A stretch of DNA of 64,000 bases from an uncultured Desulfobulbaceae bacterium (GTDB lineage: Bacteria; Desulfobacterota; Desulfobulbia; Desulfobulbales; Desulfobulbaceae), in contig CAMYLK010000001.1 of assembly GCA_947259225.1 (NCBI GenBank), positions 1-64,000 of the forward strand. Direction: 5' to 3'. This document shows, in pieces, positions 37,014 through 45,645 of this stretch (the first letter of the stretch is position 1; each line of letters opens with the position of its first letter). The notes under the pieces are model-generated. The model had not been told where the DNA came from. It did not search any database and saw only the letters and a program-made list of their open reading frames with translations. The position numbers and the translations under genes were made by a program.

Positions 37014-37664
37014 CTATTTTACAGAACGGATGAAATGACAATATATAAATTTTTGCTGAGTATTACCCGGTGTATTGTGCATCTCTTCTGTTGAATTAAT
37101 TAAATTAAAGCGACTACCTATTTCGTTTTGTAATAATTCAGGGGTATACCTCATAATCGGCAGACCAGAACATTTGGGAGGAGCTTCGGGGCTGAAAGTT
37201 GAAATGATAACATGGCCGCGGGTACTCAATGTGCTATCCAATGTTTTCAGGTAATTATTTCTATCCGTTTTCTCGGTAAGAAAATGAAAGACTGCTCTGT
37301 CATGCCATACATCATACTCCTGATTGAAAACATATGTTGTTATATCACCTTCGATCCATGTAATTCTCTTCCCTCTTTTACCCAACCGCTCACGCGAAGC
37401 CCGTAATGCATTGGAAGAAATATCAAACACACTCAGATAATTATAATTCTTATCCAGCAGCACCTCTGTTAAACGTGACGTCCCGCCACCAATATCAATA
37501 ATCCGGGCGTCCCGGCCAAGACCTGCTTCTCCGATAAACCGGAGGGAAGTATCAGGGTATTCCTGGTGCCAGCCTAATTCATCAGGAGAATATTTATTAT
37601 ATATTTTATCCCAATGAGCCTTGTTGTTTCTGGCAAGAAAATGGAACAGGGAGCGCAGGTTCAT
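37014..37664 (-). CDS. Class I SAM-dependent methyltransferase
   Basis: A 216-aa methyltransferase of the small Methyltransf_11/25 type. It begins with HWDKIYNKYSPDELGWHQE, a substrate-side lid common in this group, followed by motif I IIDIGGGTSRL, acidic DIS residue near 80, and WIEGDITTY, then DVWHDRAVFHFL. The WxDR.xxHF segment resembles thiol or metal(loid) methyltransferases in general form, but the acceptor cannot be assigned. It is followed on the same strand by nothing close; upstream is the DJ-1/PfpI gene about 100 bp away, so shared transcription is possible. Confidence 0.85.
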   Translation of the reverse strand: MNLRSLFHFLARNNKAHWDKIYNKYSPDELGWHQEYPDTSLRFIGEAGLGRDARIIDIGGGTSRLTEVLLDKNYNYLSVFDISSNALRASRERLGKRGKRITWIEGDITTYVFNQEYDVWHDRAVFHFLTEKTDRNNYLKTLDSTLSTRGHVIISTFSPEAPPKCSGLPIMRYTPELLQNEIGSRFNLINSTEEMHNTPGNTQQKFIYCHFIRSVK

Positions 37665-37762
37665 GTATGAATTCTCCTCCAGAAATATTCGATTTCCATT
37701 TCAGGGGCCTCACAATATCGGTTACACAATGGGTGATTATGATTTGACTTTCAAGTTGGTGT

Positions 37763-38359
37763 TTATTTATCAAAAAACATGAATTTTTTTATTTTATCTG
37801 TTTCTTCAGTGCCAAGTAACATCTCAAGCATGATCATTGAAACATGCAAAGACTGAGAAGGTCCAGCGCAGGAAATAATTCTATCATCAACTTCAACAGA
37901 GCTGCCTGAATAATTACAGCCATGTTCCTGTAAATAGCCGGGATTATCATGGTTCCTGCTCAAAGGATAGGTGGTGGCCGTCCTGCCGGCCAACAGGCCA
38001 GCTTTCGCGACAGGTAATATTCCAACACACATGGTTGCTATGATGCCACCATTACTGTGAACTGAAGTAATTAGATCAAGAACTTTAACATCATACGCCT
38101 CTTCGAAACCATAGCTGTGGAAGCCCCCAGGAATTGCAAGTGCCCCGTATTCCAACGGATCAACATCATCAATAAGTACATCAGAACGTATTTCCAAACC
38201 AAAACGTCCGGGAATTTTTTCAAGAAAGCCGGCTACTGTAACATCGACCTTTTGAAGGTGCTCACGATAATAGGTCCAGCCGCAACAATCGATAATCGAC
38301 GCAGCCTCCAGGTCTTCAAAACCCCGGGCAAGTAATAATAAAACCTTTTTATTTTTCAT
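37763..38359 (-). CDS. DJ-1/PfpI family protein
   Basis: A 198-aa class I glutamine amidotransferase-like protein of the DJ-1/PfpI superfamily. It starts KKVLLLLARGFEDLEAAS, where the conserved Glu (near residue 19) sits close to the nucleophile, and has IPGGFHSYGF and the nucleophile elbow ATMCVGILPVAKAGLL with Cys near residue 110. Roles in the family include deglycase, chaperone and protease; none can be chosen here. The partner His is not obvious. It lies 45 nt after the GGDEF gene on the same strand. Confidence 0.88.
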   Translation of the reverse strand: MKNKKVLLLLARGFEDLEAASIIDCCGWTYYREHLQKVDVTVAGFLEKIPGRFGLEIRSDVLIDDVDPLEYGALAIPGGFHSYGFEEAYDVKVLDLITSVHSNGGIIATMCVGILPVAKAGLLAGRTATTYPLSRNHDNPGYLQEHGCNYSGSSVEVDDRIISCAGPSQSLHVSMIMLEMLLGTEETDKIKKFMFFDK

Positions 38360-38403
38360 CTTCCATTAGGCTTGGAGTGACAATCTTCATGAGTTTTACC
38401 AAA

Positions 38404-39564
38404 CTAAGTAATACAGACTTTGTTCCTTCCTCTAGATTTTGCGTTATATAGAGCTTTATCAGCTACATTGATTAAACCCTCGAAGGAATTGGCATCAAGG
38501 CCAAAAGTCGATAGTCCAATGCTTAAGCTCACTTTAACATTTTCATTTTCAGGCAAGGGAGATTTAGCAACAGAACATCTTAGACTTTCGGCAATCTCAT
38601 AAGCCTTGTCCCTCTCAGTATCGAGAAGAACGATGGCGAATTCTTCACCACCATACCGTGCCACTATATCTGTTTTACGAAGTTTGTTGCGGAACAATTG
38701 ACCGATCCATTTCAAAACATCATCCCCTACCTGATGCCCATAAGTGTCATTGACATTCTTAAAATAATCAATATCACACAGAAGTAAGCTTATTTCGCTT
38801 CCATACCGTTTGGCTCTATCAACTTCGTCAATAAGACGTTCATTAAAATATCTTCGGTTATGCAATCCCGTCAGGTCATCAAGGATAGCTCCCCGCAAAG
38901 CGCTTGAGTACACTTTTGAGTTATTGATAGCAATACCTACAGCATGAGCAATAACCGAGAGGATGGCAATGGTCTTTTCATCTATCAGGTTTCCTGATTG
39001 AGAGTTGTCTATCAACAGAATGCCCTCAACGGAATTTGTACTATGTGATTTGTAGACCGGACAAGTCGCGCATATTTTTGATTTATCCAGACCATCTGAT
39101 TCGTTTCCATCACAACACTTGGTATCGTGCACCAGCCAGCAGCGCAGCCATTGTTTCCCGTATGCAGGGCAGTCTTTAGCCACGCAGTTCTTGAGACGCC
39201 AACAAGAAACCCTTTTCTGGTTAACTATTGGAATAATGGCGAAGTTTGTCAGCCCCAGCTTCCGGGTAAATGAATCTGTCTCGATATCCTCGCCCCATAG
39301 GGGGAAGCCTGTAACGAGTGGACGAGTGAATAAATGTTTTTCAGATACAGGAATGTTGATAGAGCTGATTGTTCCAGGTTCAAACCCTTTGCATAATTTT
39401 CCCTGCAGGATTTCTTTACGGTGCTTGATAAAGAGTAAACCAACACGATCAAATGAAAATATTTCTGAAACTATATTGACAAATTTTTCTTCAATAGCAT
39501 CAATGTCCATGTCTTCATAGACCAAAGAAAGCATATCCAATAAGTGAAATTCTCTGTTTTTCAT
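38404..39564 (-). CDS. GAF-GGDEF diguanylate cyclase with inserted two-CW cysteine domain
   Basis: A 386-aa cytosolic cyclase. A GAF-like domain spans about 20-215 and is split by a cysteine-rich insert at 121-171: CWRLKNC, DCPAY, CW, TKCC, then CATCPVY. A GGDEF domain follows (about 220-386), with GGEEF near residue 304 and an I-site RKTD, so it should be an active, feedback-regulated c-di-GMP synthase. The insert has the same layout as the two-CW protein at 26124-26447 and may bind metal or a redox cofactor, suggesting redox or metal control of cyclase activity. That control is inference. Confidence 0.92.
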   Translation of the reverse strand: MKNREFHLLDMLSLVYEDMDIDAIEEKFVNIVSEIFSFDRVGLLFIKHRKEILQGKLCKGFEPGTISSINIPVSEKHLFTRPLVTGFPLWGEDIETDSFTRKLGLTNFAIIPIVNQKRVSCWRLKNCVAKDCPAYGKQWLRCWLVHDTKCCDGNESDGLDKSKICATCPVYKSHSTNSVEGILLIDNSQSGNLIDEKTIAILSVIAHAVGIAINNSKVYSSALRGAILDDLTGLHNRRYFNERLIDEVDRAKRYGSEISLLLCDIDYFKNVNDTYGHQVGDDVLKWIGQLFRNKLRKTDIVARYGGEEFAIVLLDTERDKAYEIAESLRCSVAKSPLPENENVKVSLSIGLSTFGLDANSFEGLINVADKALYNAKSRGRNKVCIT

Positions 39565-39689
39565 AGTTGTCTCGATGGTAAAAATCTATCTATACAGGAG
39601 TTTTTCACCACTCTGCTTTCCTTTTATCTCAGCCTTCCGCATGTATCAATTTTTTATGTTAATGTCCTGGTGAAATTTCCGAAGAACTT

Positions 39690-40874
39690 TTAGTTGTTTC
39701 TTTTTTCAAGAGGTTCAAACCTGCAGCCCGTCAAACCGCAATAATGCCCTATATATTCAGCCTTAGGACGGTATAAGGCTGGCTTTACCTGAGCTTCGCC
39801 AGTCTTTTCCTCAATTATATGAGCGGCCCACCCTGCTATCCGTGAAATGGCGAAAATGGGTGTCATTAAATCTTGTGGAATACCCATGAAATGGTAGACC
39901 AGGGCACTGTAATAATCCACATTTGGCTTTATTTGGGTCTTGCCACGTTTTGCAAATTCAGCTAATGAGGCCTCTTCTATCTGCCTGGAGAGATCAACAA
40001 ATTTCTTCTGGCCGGTTTCTTTACCCAGGCGCAATACCATTTTTTTAAGAAATGCAGCCCTGGGATCCGTGGTCTTATATACCGCATGCCCCATGCCCAT
40101 TATCCGTTCACCGCTTTCAAGCTGTTTTTTTACCCAGCCGGCAATGTCATTTTCTTCCTCCACTAAATGAAGCATTTTCATTACCTGGGCGTTAGCTCCT
40201 CCATGAAGGCTCCCCGATAACGCTCCAATTCCGGCTGTGACTCCTGAATAGATATGAGCTCGTGTGGAAACGACCTGGCGACTTGAGAAGGTTGACGCAT
40301 TGAAGGTGTGATCTGCATGGAGGACCAGGCAGGTATCGAGTATTCCTGCCATCTCTTCAGAAGGTTTGGTTCCATGCAATTGCCAAAGAAAATTAGCGGA
40401 ATGTGAAAGTGAGTCATCTGCAGGCAACGGTTCAAGCCCTTGTCTGATTCGATGCCAGGCTGCTACAAGTCGAGGAAGCCGGGCGATAAGCCTGACAGCT
40501 TTCCTGACATTTGCTTCTCTTGAATCATCTGACAGTTCTGGTTCAGTCATAGCCAAAAGCGGGACCCCGGCCTGCAGGACATCCATAGGATTGGCATCTG
40601 TAGGATAGTGTTTGAATGACTCGTAGATAAATTCCGGCAGTTCACTCTCGCCCTGCATGGCCTTGTTGAAGTCGGCTAACTCTTTTTCTCCAGGCAGAAC
40701 ACCGTGGAGAAGTAGATATGCCACTTCCGGGAAGGTTGAGTGTTGGGCAAGATCTTCGATACGGTATCCCCGATAAACGAGTACACCCTTTTCTCCATCA
40801 ATAAAGCTCACCTTGGTGTCGGCAACTATGACGCCTCGCAAACCGATATTTTTTACATTGACTGTATCTTTCAT
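39690..40874 (-). CDS. gltA: Citrate synthase (type II citrate/2-methylcitrate synthase group)
   Basis: A 394-aa condensing enzyme joining acetyl-CoA and oxaloacetate. Family marks: GVLVYRGYRIEDLA, LLLHGVLP, catalytic His in LHADHTFNAS and GMGHAVYKTTDPRA, Asp in NVDYYSALVYHFMGIP, and the Arg in RPKAEYIG. The start is ATG 40874, preceded by GGAGGTTAGG; an upstream GTG is part of that site. It could also act as 2-methylcitrate synthase; no prp genes are nearby. Upstream on the same strand is a probable c-di-GMP-I riboswitch, so central carbon entry may respond to c-di-GMP. Confidence 0.93.
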   Translation of the reverse strand: MKDTVNVKNIGLRGVIVADTKVSFIDGEKGVLVYRGYRIEDLAQHSTFPEVAYLLLHGVLPGEKELADFNKAMQGESELPEFIYESFKHYPTDANPMDVLQAGVPLLAMTEPELSDDSREANVRKAVRLIARLPRLVAAWHRIRQGLEPLPADDSLSHSANFLWQLHGTKPSEEMAGILDTCLVLHADHTFNASTFSSRQVVSTRAHIYSGVTAGIGALSGSLHGGANAQVMKMLHLVEEENDIAGWVKKQLESGERIMGMGHAVYKTTDPRAAFLKKMVLRLGKETGQKKFVDLSRQIEEASLAEFAKRGKTQIKPNVDYYSALVYHFMGIPQDLMTPIFAISRIAGWAAHIIEEKTGEAQVKPALYRPKAEYIGHYCGLTGCRFEPLEKRNN

Positions 40875-40986
40875 CCTAACCTCCACGGGTAAGAGTAATA
40901 AATGGGATTAATTATTTTCTTGAAGGTTGGGTTAATATTTTTGATATTTCTCCTGATCCAGTTCTTCTATTTACCTTTCAAATAAG

Positions 40987-41077
40987 ATAGCCGGGTTACC
41001 TCATCGAAAGGCAACCCGGCTATCTGTTAAAGACCCGTGGTTTTCCGTCACTGTCTCGCAACAGGTATGGCTTTATC
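40987..41077 (-). ncRNA. Probable c-di-GMP-I (GEMM-I) riboswitch before citrate synthase
   Basis: Read on the minus strand from 41077, the sequence has GEMM-I landmarks in order: AAAGCCATACC, a stem CTGTT/GACAG with a GCGA (GNRA) loop at 41051-41064, then GTGACGGAAAACCACGGGTC and GATAGCCGGGTTGCC. Compared with the Vibrio Vc2 aptamer, the G21-C46 pair appears swapped to C-G, a compensatory change, while the ligand-contact G20, A47 and C92 positions are kept. The 3' part ATAGCCGGGTTGCC (41023-41010) can instead pair with GGTAACCCGGCTAT (41000-40987), followed by CTTATTT, a switchable terminator. The gltA start is about 110 nt downstream. Confidence 0.75.
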
Positions 41078-41418
41078 AAATATTTTATATTTAATACATT
41101 ATTAATAAATAATATGCTGCCACTTTGTGGTTGTCAAGCTGGTGCTGCTGAAGTTTCTTCAGGTAGTATTAATTCAAGAGTTGTCAGAAATTGGATATAA
41201 CAACCTGAAATCTAAAAAGTCTTTGAGTACCCAGCGGCGATTATTTATCATACTTTGCACCCACAGTTTTAAATTGATACAATTCAAGGTATCAGGAACA
41301 TTATTTGCCGGGGGCAGCCAATTGAGACGATAACGAAATAATCTCCGCCCTGTTTCGGGGCGAAGGAGTAAAAAAAACTGGGAACATATGATGATAATAC
41401 CTACGTATATATTTACAG

Positions 41419-41448
41419 ACCTGCCGGCACATATTAATTCCGGCAGGT
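41419..41448. terminator. 9-bp GC-rich hairpin
   Basis: ACCTGCCGG (41419-41427) pairs perfectly with CCGGCAGGT (41440-41448) over a 12-nt loop and is followed by TCTTTC on the plus strand. No gene precedes it closely on that strand, so it may end an unseen short transcript or be a leader structure of the SDR gene about 220 nt on. Confidence 0.4.
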
Positions 41449-41667
41449 TCTTTCAGGAAAATTCTTCGAATAAGTAAGATATTCGTGATTTTACTTTTAG
41501 CGCATCAAGTCTGACTGGCTGCAAAGACATTCAGGACCCGGGATGTAAAGAGCATTTGGTCAATGCCTGTCTGGAAGCGTGATATACGGTTATTTTAACT
41601 TTTTCGGACGGTATTTGTCTTTCATACTTCGTTTCATTTTTTCATCTTATTCATTATGGAGAACACC

Positions 41668-42408
41668 ATGTCTGACAAAAAAATTGCTTTGGTAACAGGA
41701 GCAAACAAAGGGTTAGGTTTTGAGACCAGCCGGCAGCTGGCCCAGCTGGACGTCAAAGTGCTCATGGGAGCGCGGGATGAAAGCAGGGGGGCTGCTGCCG
41801 TGGAAAATCTTCAGGCAGTAGGGCTTGATGTTGAGTTCGCGCAGCTTGATGTGACCAATTCTGACCATATTACACAGGTCCGTGACCTGATTGAAAGCAG
41901 CTTCGGTCGGCTCGACATTCTTGTCAACAATGCCGGAACGGTCCATGCTGAAGAACCGCTTTTTTCAAACAGCACGGCTACCGTCCCCGTAAAGATCATA
42001 CGGGAAACATTTGACGTCAACTTCTTCGGTTTGGTTGAACTGACCCAGGTCTTGCTGCCGTTGATCAGGAGAAGTCCGGCCGGGCGCATTGTTAATATAT
42101 CCAGCATGCTAGGTTCCCTGATCCTGCACACCGATCCCAAGGCCGGTCTCGACCAGATCAAACCTCTGGCCTACGATGCATCAAAGGCTGCAGTAAATAT
42201 GTTTACCGTTCACTTGGCCTCTTTGCTCAAAGATACAGCGGTCAAAGTGAATTCTGCCCACCCCGGCTGGGTAAAGACCGATCTTGGTGGTGATGAGGCT
42301 CCGATGGATACAGTTGAAGGTGCGAAAACAGGTGTCTCCCTCGCCACTATGGATGACGAAGGTCCTAGCGGCGGTTTTTTTCACATGGGTGAACCCATGC
42401 CATGGTAG
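41668..42408 (+). CDS. Short-chain dehydrogenase/reductase
   Basis: A 246-aa NAD(P)-dependent SDR. The cofactor motif TGANKGLG lies near residue 10, NNAG near 90, catalytic Ser in ISSML, and YxxxK in YDASKAA, followed by HPGWVKTDLGG. The TGANKGLG and late HPGWVKTDLGG pattern resembles carbonyl-reductase-like SDRs acting on small aldehydes or ketones. I chose ATG 41668, since GGAG sits 7 nt upstream; ATG 41656 would add four residues. It stands alone. Confidence 0.92.
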   Translation: MSDKKIALVTGANKGLGFETSRQLAQLDVKVLMGARDESRGAAAVENLQAVGLDVEFAQLDVTNSDHITQVRDLIESSFGRLDILVNNAGTVHAEEPLFSNSTATVPVKIIRETFDVNFFGLVELTQVLLPLIRRSPAGRIVNISSMLGSLILHTDPKAGLDQIKPLAYDASKAAVNMFTVHLASLLKDTAVKVNSAHPGWVKTDLGGDEAPMDTVEGAKTGVSLATMDDEGPSGGFFHMGEPMPW

Positions 42409-42647
42409 TATTTCCACTATGCAGCGATTTTCATGTAAACAACGGTGTGTAAAAGGCCAAGCTTTAGATGGCTTGTGAGGGGGGTATTAAAAATGTCTTT
42501 TGTTTGATGCCTGATGAATACCGCTAAAGCTGCCGGAAATTTACAATGTCCAGGGGAGGCGAACGTATAAATTCCCAGCAGCTTTGAGGAGCGGAGGGAT
42601 CAAAAGACCTGTTTTTGCATTTGCCGATAATGTATTTAAATTTTAAT

Positions 42648-43367
42648 CTATCCACCAGAATATACAGCTTCGCTTTGTCTGGTGCGCTGCAGAACACCCT
42701 GCCATTGTGATAATTTTTTTGCACTGCCTAGACGTTTATTTTTCCAGCCTTTTTGATTTTTCACCAGCCAGTAGCCCTCTCTGTTAAAACTGTACACAGG
42801 GACAAGGTCCGGTCTCTTGGAAATGGGAAAAAGGTAATTGTTCAATGTATCAAGAACTATCGGTTCCTGTGATGCATCTTTTCGTAACGTCAGGACCATA
42901 TGCGGTTTTTTACTTTTCAGAGAGATTACATAGGTAATCCGCATGTTCTCATCTGGGATATTTAATTCGCGAAAGGTGAAATATTTCGCAATTGTGAAAT
43001 CTTCGCAATCCCCGCCACCTTTTTTCAAGGTTTCATATACTGTTGCCCAGTAGTCCTGCATACCCCATAGATACTTGTCCTCGATGAAATCAAAACGGTT
43101 GAAAAATTCGTTCACCGAAGCAAGTTTCTTGTCAATAGAGGCGTACCTGTTTTGTCTGATCAAGTTTTGCCAACGCTCCAACTCAGTTGGCTCTGGTTCA
43201 GGCTCTAAAGGTTTCGCAACTTCAGGCGCCGGAGGGGCTGTTTTAACTACCTGCGGTGGTTTGGAGCAACTGAGCGTAAATAAGGTCAGAGTTAAAACAA
43301 GAAGATATCCAAAGCCCTGAAAGCTCATACAAACGATTTCTTTGTGGATTTTTCTGCTGGTTTTCAT
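42648..43367 (-). CDS. LapG-like transglutaminase-type cysteine protease, predicted lipoprotein
   Basis: A 239-aa member of the bacterial transglutaminase-like cysteine protease family that includes LapG, the periplasmic enzyme releasing surface adhesins when c-di-GMP falls. The catalytic Cys lies in GGGDCEDFTIAKYF, His in KKPHMVLTLR, Asp in VLDTLNNYL. The N-terminus has a lipobox (LFTLSC) and a proline/glutamate-rich spacer, so unlike classic LapG it is probably membrane-tethered. Start may be 43367 or 43328. No LapD gene or large adhesin is in the window. A link with the local c-di-GMP genes is plausible but inferred. Confidence 0.85.
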   Translation of the reverse strand: MKTSRKIHKEIVCMSFQGFGYLLVLTLTLFTLSCSKPPQVVKTAPPAPEVAKPLEPEPEPTELERWQNLIRQNRYASIDKKLASVNEFFNRFDFIEDKYLWGMQDYWATVYETLKKGGGDCEDFTIAKYFTFRELNIPDENMRITYVISLKSKKPHMVLTLRKDASQEPIVLDTLNNYLFPISKRPDLVPVYSFNREGYWLVKNQKGWKNKRLGSAKKLSQWQGVLQRTRQSEAVYSGG

Positions 43368-43732
43368 GGTATTTTGATTTTCAGTCTGCCTGTTCCAGGT
43401 AATTCAATCCATTATCATTGATCACTCATCTCCCATTGATTAGCAGATTTTGTGCCAGAAGGGTAAAGTCCTGCTCAGGGGTTGGCAGTTTAATGCTGTA
43501 AAGCTAATATGCTCTATTATATCAGTATATTAGATGGAGATATATTGGATGGGGTTTCTCTTCGCATTGAAAGAGTTACCTGCTTTCAAGGTTGGGCTGG
43601 TAGCGTTGGATAGAAAGACTGTCTGTAAAAGGAGACAGCGGCAAGGCTCCTATTTTCGGGGAACTGGTCCAAGTCGACCCTGTCTGTGTCACTAAAATGC
43701 GACAAATGAAAAGGGGCGGGTGATGAATTCCG
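43368..43732. other. Intergenic region, nothing recognised
   Basis: About 365 bases between the LapG-like gene and glrR, both on the minus strand. No ORF, hairpin with T-run or RNA gene is evident. The LapG-like gene promoter should lie here. Confidence 0.5.
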
Positions 43733-45082
43733 TTACGATTTGAACAGAGAGGGAACGATATGATGTCGATTGAGTAATTTATAAAAATCTGTGCGGTTAC
43801 GCTGAGCTAGGCGTGCCGCCTGACTTACATTGCCATTGGTTGTCTGCAGAAGTTGAATTAGATACTGCTGTTCAAATTGGCGGCGGGCTTCCGACAGGGG
43901 AAGCATTTTTTTCTGGTGTTGCTTTATTGCGTCATGCAGGAGGTCTTCGGTGATGAGAGGGGAGGTGGCCAGGGCAAAAGCGTTTTCCATGACGTTGTAA
44001 AGTTGCCGGATATTTCCTGGCCAGGCAGCATCCACAAGTATCTGCATAGCTTCCGGGGTAATTTTTCTCACCGATTTTTCGCTGCCGCCGGACAATATTT
44101 CAATAAAATAATCAGCCAGCAAGGGGATATCTTCCTTCCGCTCATGTAGAGGTGGAAGCGTAAGATTTACAACATTGAGGCGATAATACAGATCCTCCCG
44201 AAACTGTTTTTCTGCAACAGCTTCATCAAGGTCCCTGTGTGTCGCTGATATGATACGCACATCCACTGGCACTGGATTTGTACTGCCCACAGGCCGCACC
44301 TGTTTTTCCTCCAATACCCTGAGCAGCTTTACTTGGAGGTGCAGCGGCATATCACCGATTTCATCGAGGAACAGTGTTCCCTTGTTGGCAGACTGAAAAA
44401 GCCCGTAATAACTTTTTTCCGCGCCGGTAAATGATCCCTTGGCATGTCCGAAAAGTTCGGACTCAAGCAATGTTTCAGGAATGGCTGTGCAATTGACAGG
44501 CACAAAAGGTTCATCCCTGCGGCTGCTGGCACGGTGACAGGCCACAGCCAGAAGTTCTTTGCCTGTTCCGCTTTCACCGTGAATCAGGATCGTCGAATCA
44601 GTATCAGCTACCAGTCGGGCCCTGGATAACAGGTCTTCCATTACAGCACTCTTTGAGATGATATCACATCGCCATGCGTCGCCGTCGTCCCTATCTATTG
44701 CTGGGCCGGTTGAAAATTTCAGCGCTTTCTCAATCTCCAGTATAAGTTCCTTGCCATCAATCGGCTTAGTGAGAAAGGAAAAAACACCCTGCCTGGTTGC
44801 CTCGACAGCTTCGGGAATAGAACCGTGTGCGGTGATGATAATTACAGGGATAGCTTTATTTTTTTCACGTACAGCTTCAAAAAGTGCAAGCCCGTCTATT
44901 CCAGGCATCCGCAGGTCAGTGATGACAGCATCGGGATTGACCACAGATATTTTCGCAAGTGCTTCCTCACCGCTGAGTGCTGTTGAGACCTCATAGTCAT
45001 TACTCTCCAGCCTCAATTTCCATAAACTGAGGAGGTCTGCCTCATCATCAACGATGAGTATGCGGTTACAATGTTTACTCAC
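43733..45082 (-). CDS. glrR: Sigma-54 response regulator GlrR (QseF)
   Basis: A 449-aa activator closely resembling enterobacterial GlrR: receiver (acceptor Asp in [28 protein letters not shown]), AAA+ domain (Walker A GESGTGKE near 168; [27 protein letters not shown] Walker B region), and a Fis HTH ([21 protein letters not shown]). The sigma-54 contact loop reads GSFTGA rather than GAFTGA. It is the last gene of the glrK-qseG-glrR operon and overlaps the lipoprotein gene by 4 nt. In E. coli GlrR activates the sRNA gene glmY and rpoE; targets here are unknown. Confidence 0.92.
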   Translation of the reverse strand: MSKHCNRILIVDDEADLLSLWKLRLESNDYEVSTALSGEEALAKISVVNPDAVITDLRMPGIDGLALFEAVREKNKAIPVIIITAHGSIPEAVEATRQGVFSFLTKPIDGKELILEIEKALKFSTGPAIDRDDGDAWRCDIISKSAVMEDLLSRARLVADTDSTILIHGESGTGKELLAVACHRASSRRDEPFVPVNCTAIPETLLESELFGHAKGSFTGAEKSYYGLFQSANKGTLFLDEIGDMPLHLQVKLLRVLEEKQVRPVGSTNPVPVDVRIISATHRDLDEAVAEKQFREDLYYRLNVVNLTLPPLHERKEDIPLLADYFIEILSGGSEKSVRKITPEAMQILVDAAWPGNIRQLYNVMENAFALATSPLITEDLLHDAIKQHQKKMLPLSEARRQFEQQYLIQLLQTTNGNVSQAARLAQRNRTDFYKLLNRHHIVPSLFKS

Positions 45083-45645
45083 GGTTGCCCGGTCTCTCTG
45101 TTTTTAATTATATTTTCAATGTTTTTGAGCTGTTCTATCTGCCTGTGCTGCTCTTCCAGCCGGGCTTTTAATGAAGCGACTTCCGTCTGGAGTGAGCTGT
45201 TTTCGTCAGTCAGAACTTTCCGGACACTCCGTCTGGTAGTTATTTCACTTTCAAGCCTATTGACGAGATACTGGAATCCCTGCATGCCTTCCCCTGAGTC
45301 AGGGTGCTCCTCAAGATATCTTTCCAGCACATCAAGACCCTTCTTTAACTGTTCATCATCGGCTTTATCAGTCAGACTCAAGCAAATAAAATATAACCTG
45401 TCCATCTTACGGCCGTTTTGCTGGTCATCTTCTGCCAATTTGAATTTGGTGTCAAATTCACTTTGCTCCAGGGTCTGCATGTCGTTCAAGCACGACATGA
45501 GATAATTGCTGCTGAAGGAGGGGATAGCAACTAACGGTTCAAGCAGGTTTCTGCTCTTCCTCTCAGACGGACTCCACTCCGCGCAACTGCATAATAACGA
45601 GGCGCAGCAAAATAGGAATATGTATTTTGTCATTGTTTGGTTCAT
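45079..45645 (-). CDS. qseG: QseG-like outer-membrane lipoprotein
   Basis: A 188-aa lipoprotein (lipobox LLCSC, Cys about 20) with a TPR-like helical part (about 55-130: LYFICLSLTDKADDEQLKKG, VLERYLEEHPDSGEG) and a coiled coil at the C-terminus (about 145-180). It sits between glrK and glrR with 4-nt overlaps on both sides, exactly like qseG (yfhG) in enterobacteria, where the protein binds and controls the kinase. Sequence similarity to E. coli QseG is low; the name rests mainly on context and architecture. Confidence 0.75.
   Translation of the reverse strand: MNQTMTKYIFLFCCASLLCSCAEWSPSERKSRNLLEPLVAIPSFSSNYLMSCLNDMQTLEQSEFDTKFKLAEDDQQNGRKMDRLYFICLSLTDKADDEQLKKGLDVLERYLEEHPDSGEGMQGFQYLVNRLESEITTRRSVRKVLTDENSSLQTEVASLKARLEEQHRQIEQLKNIENIIKNRETGQP

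Larger units (their letters stand above)
40875..41667. other. Intergenic region between divergent gltA and SDR genes
   Basis: About 790 bases. Apart from the riboswitch at 40987-41077 and the hairpin at 41419-41448 it holds no supported gene; a 68-codon frame at 41127-41333 lacks a ribosome binding site. Much of 41080-41330 is AT-rich and likely contains the gltA promoter just upstream of the aptamer. Confidence 0.55.

Noticed and set aside
41127..41333. 68-codon frame between gltA and the SDR gene
   Set aside because: No ribosome site, basic low-quality sequence, and it lies in likely promoter DNA.
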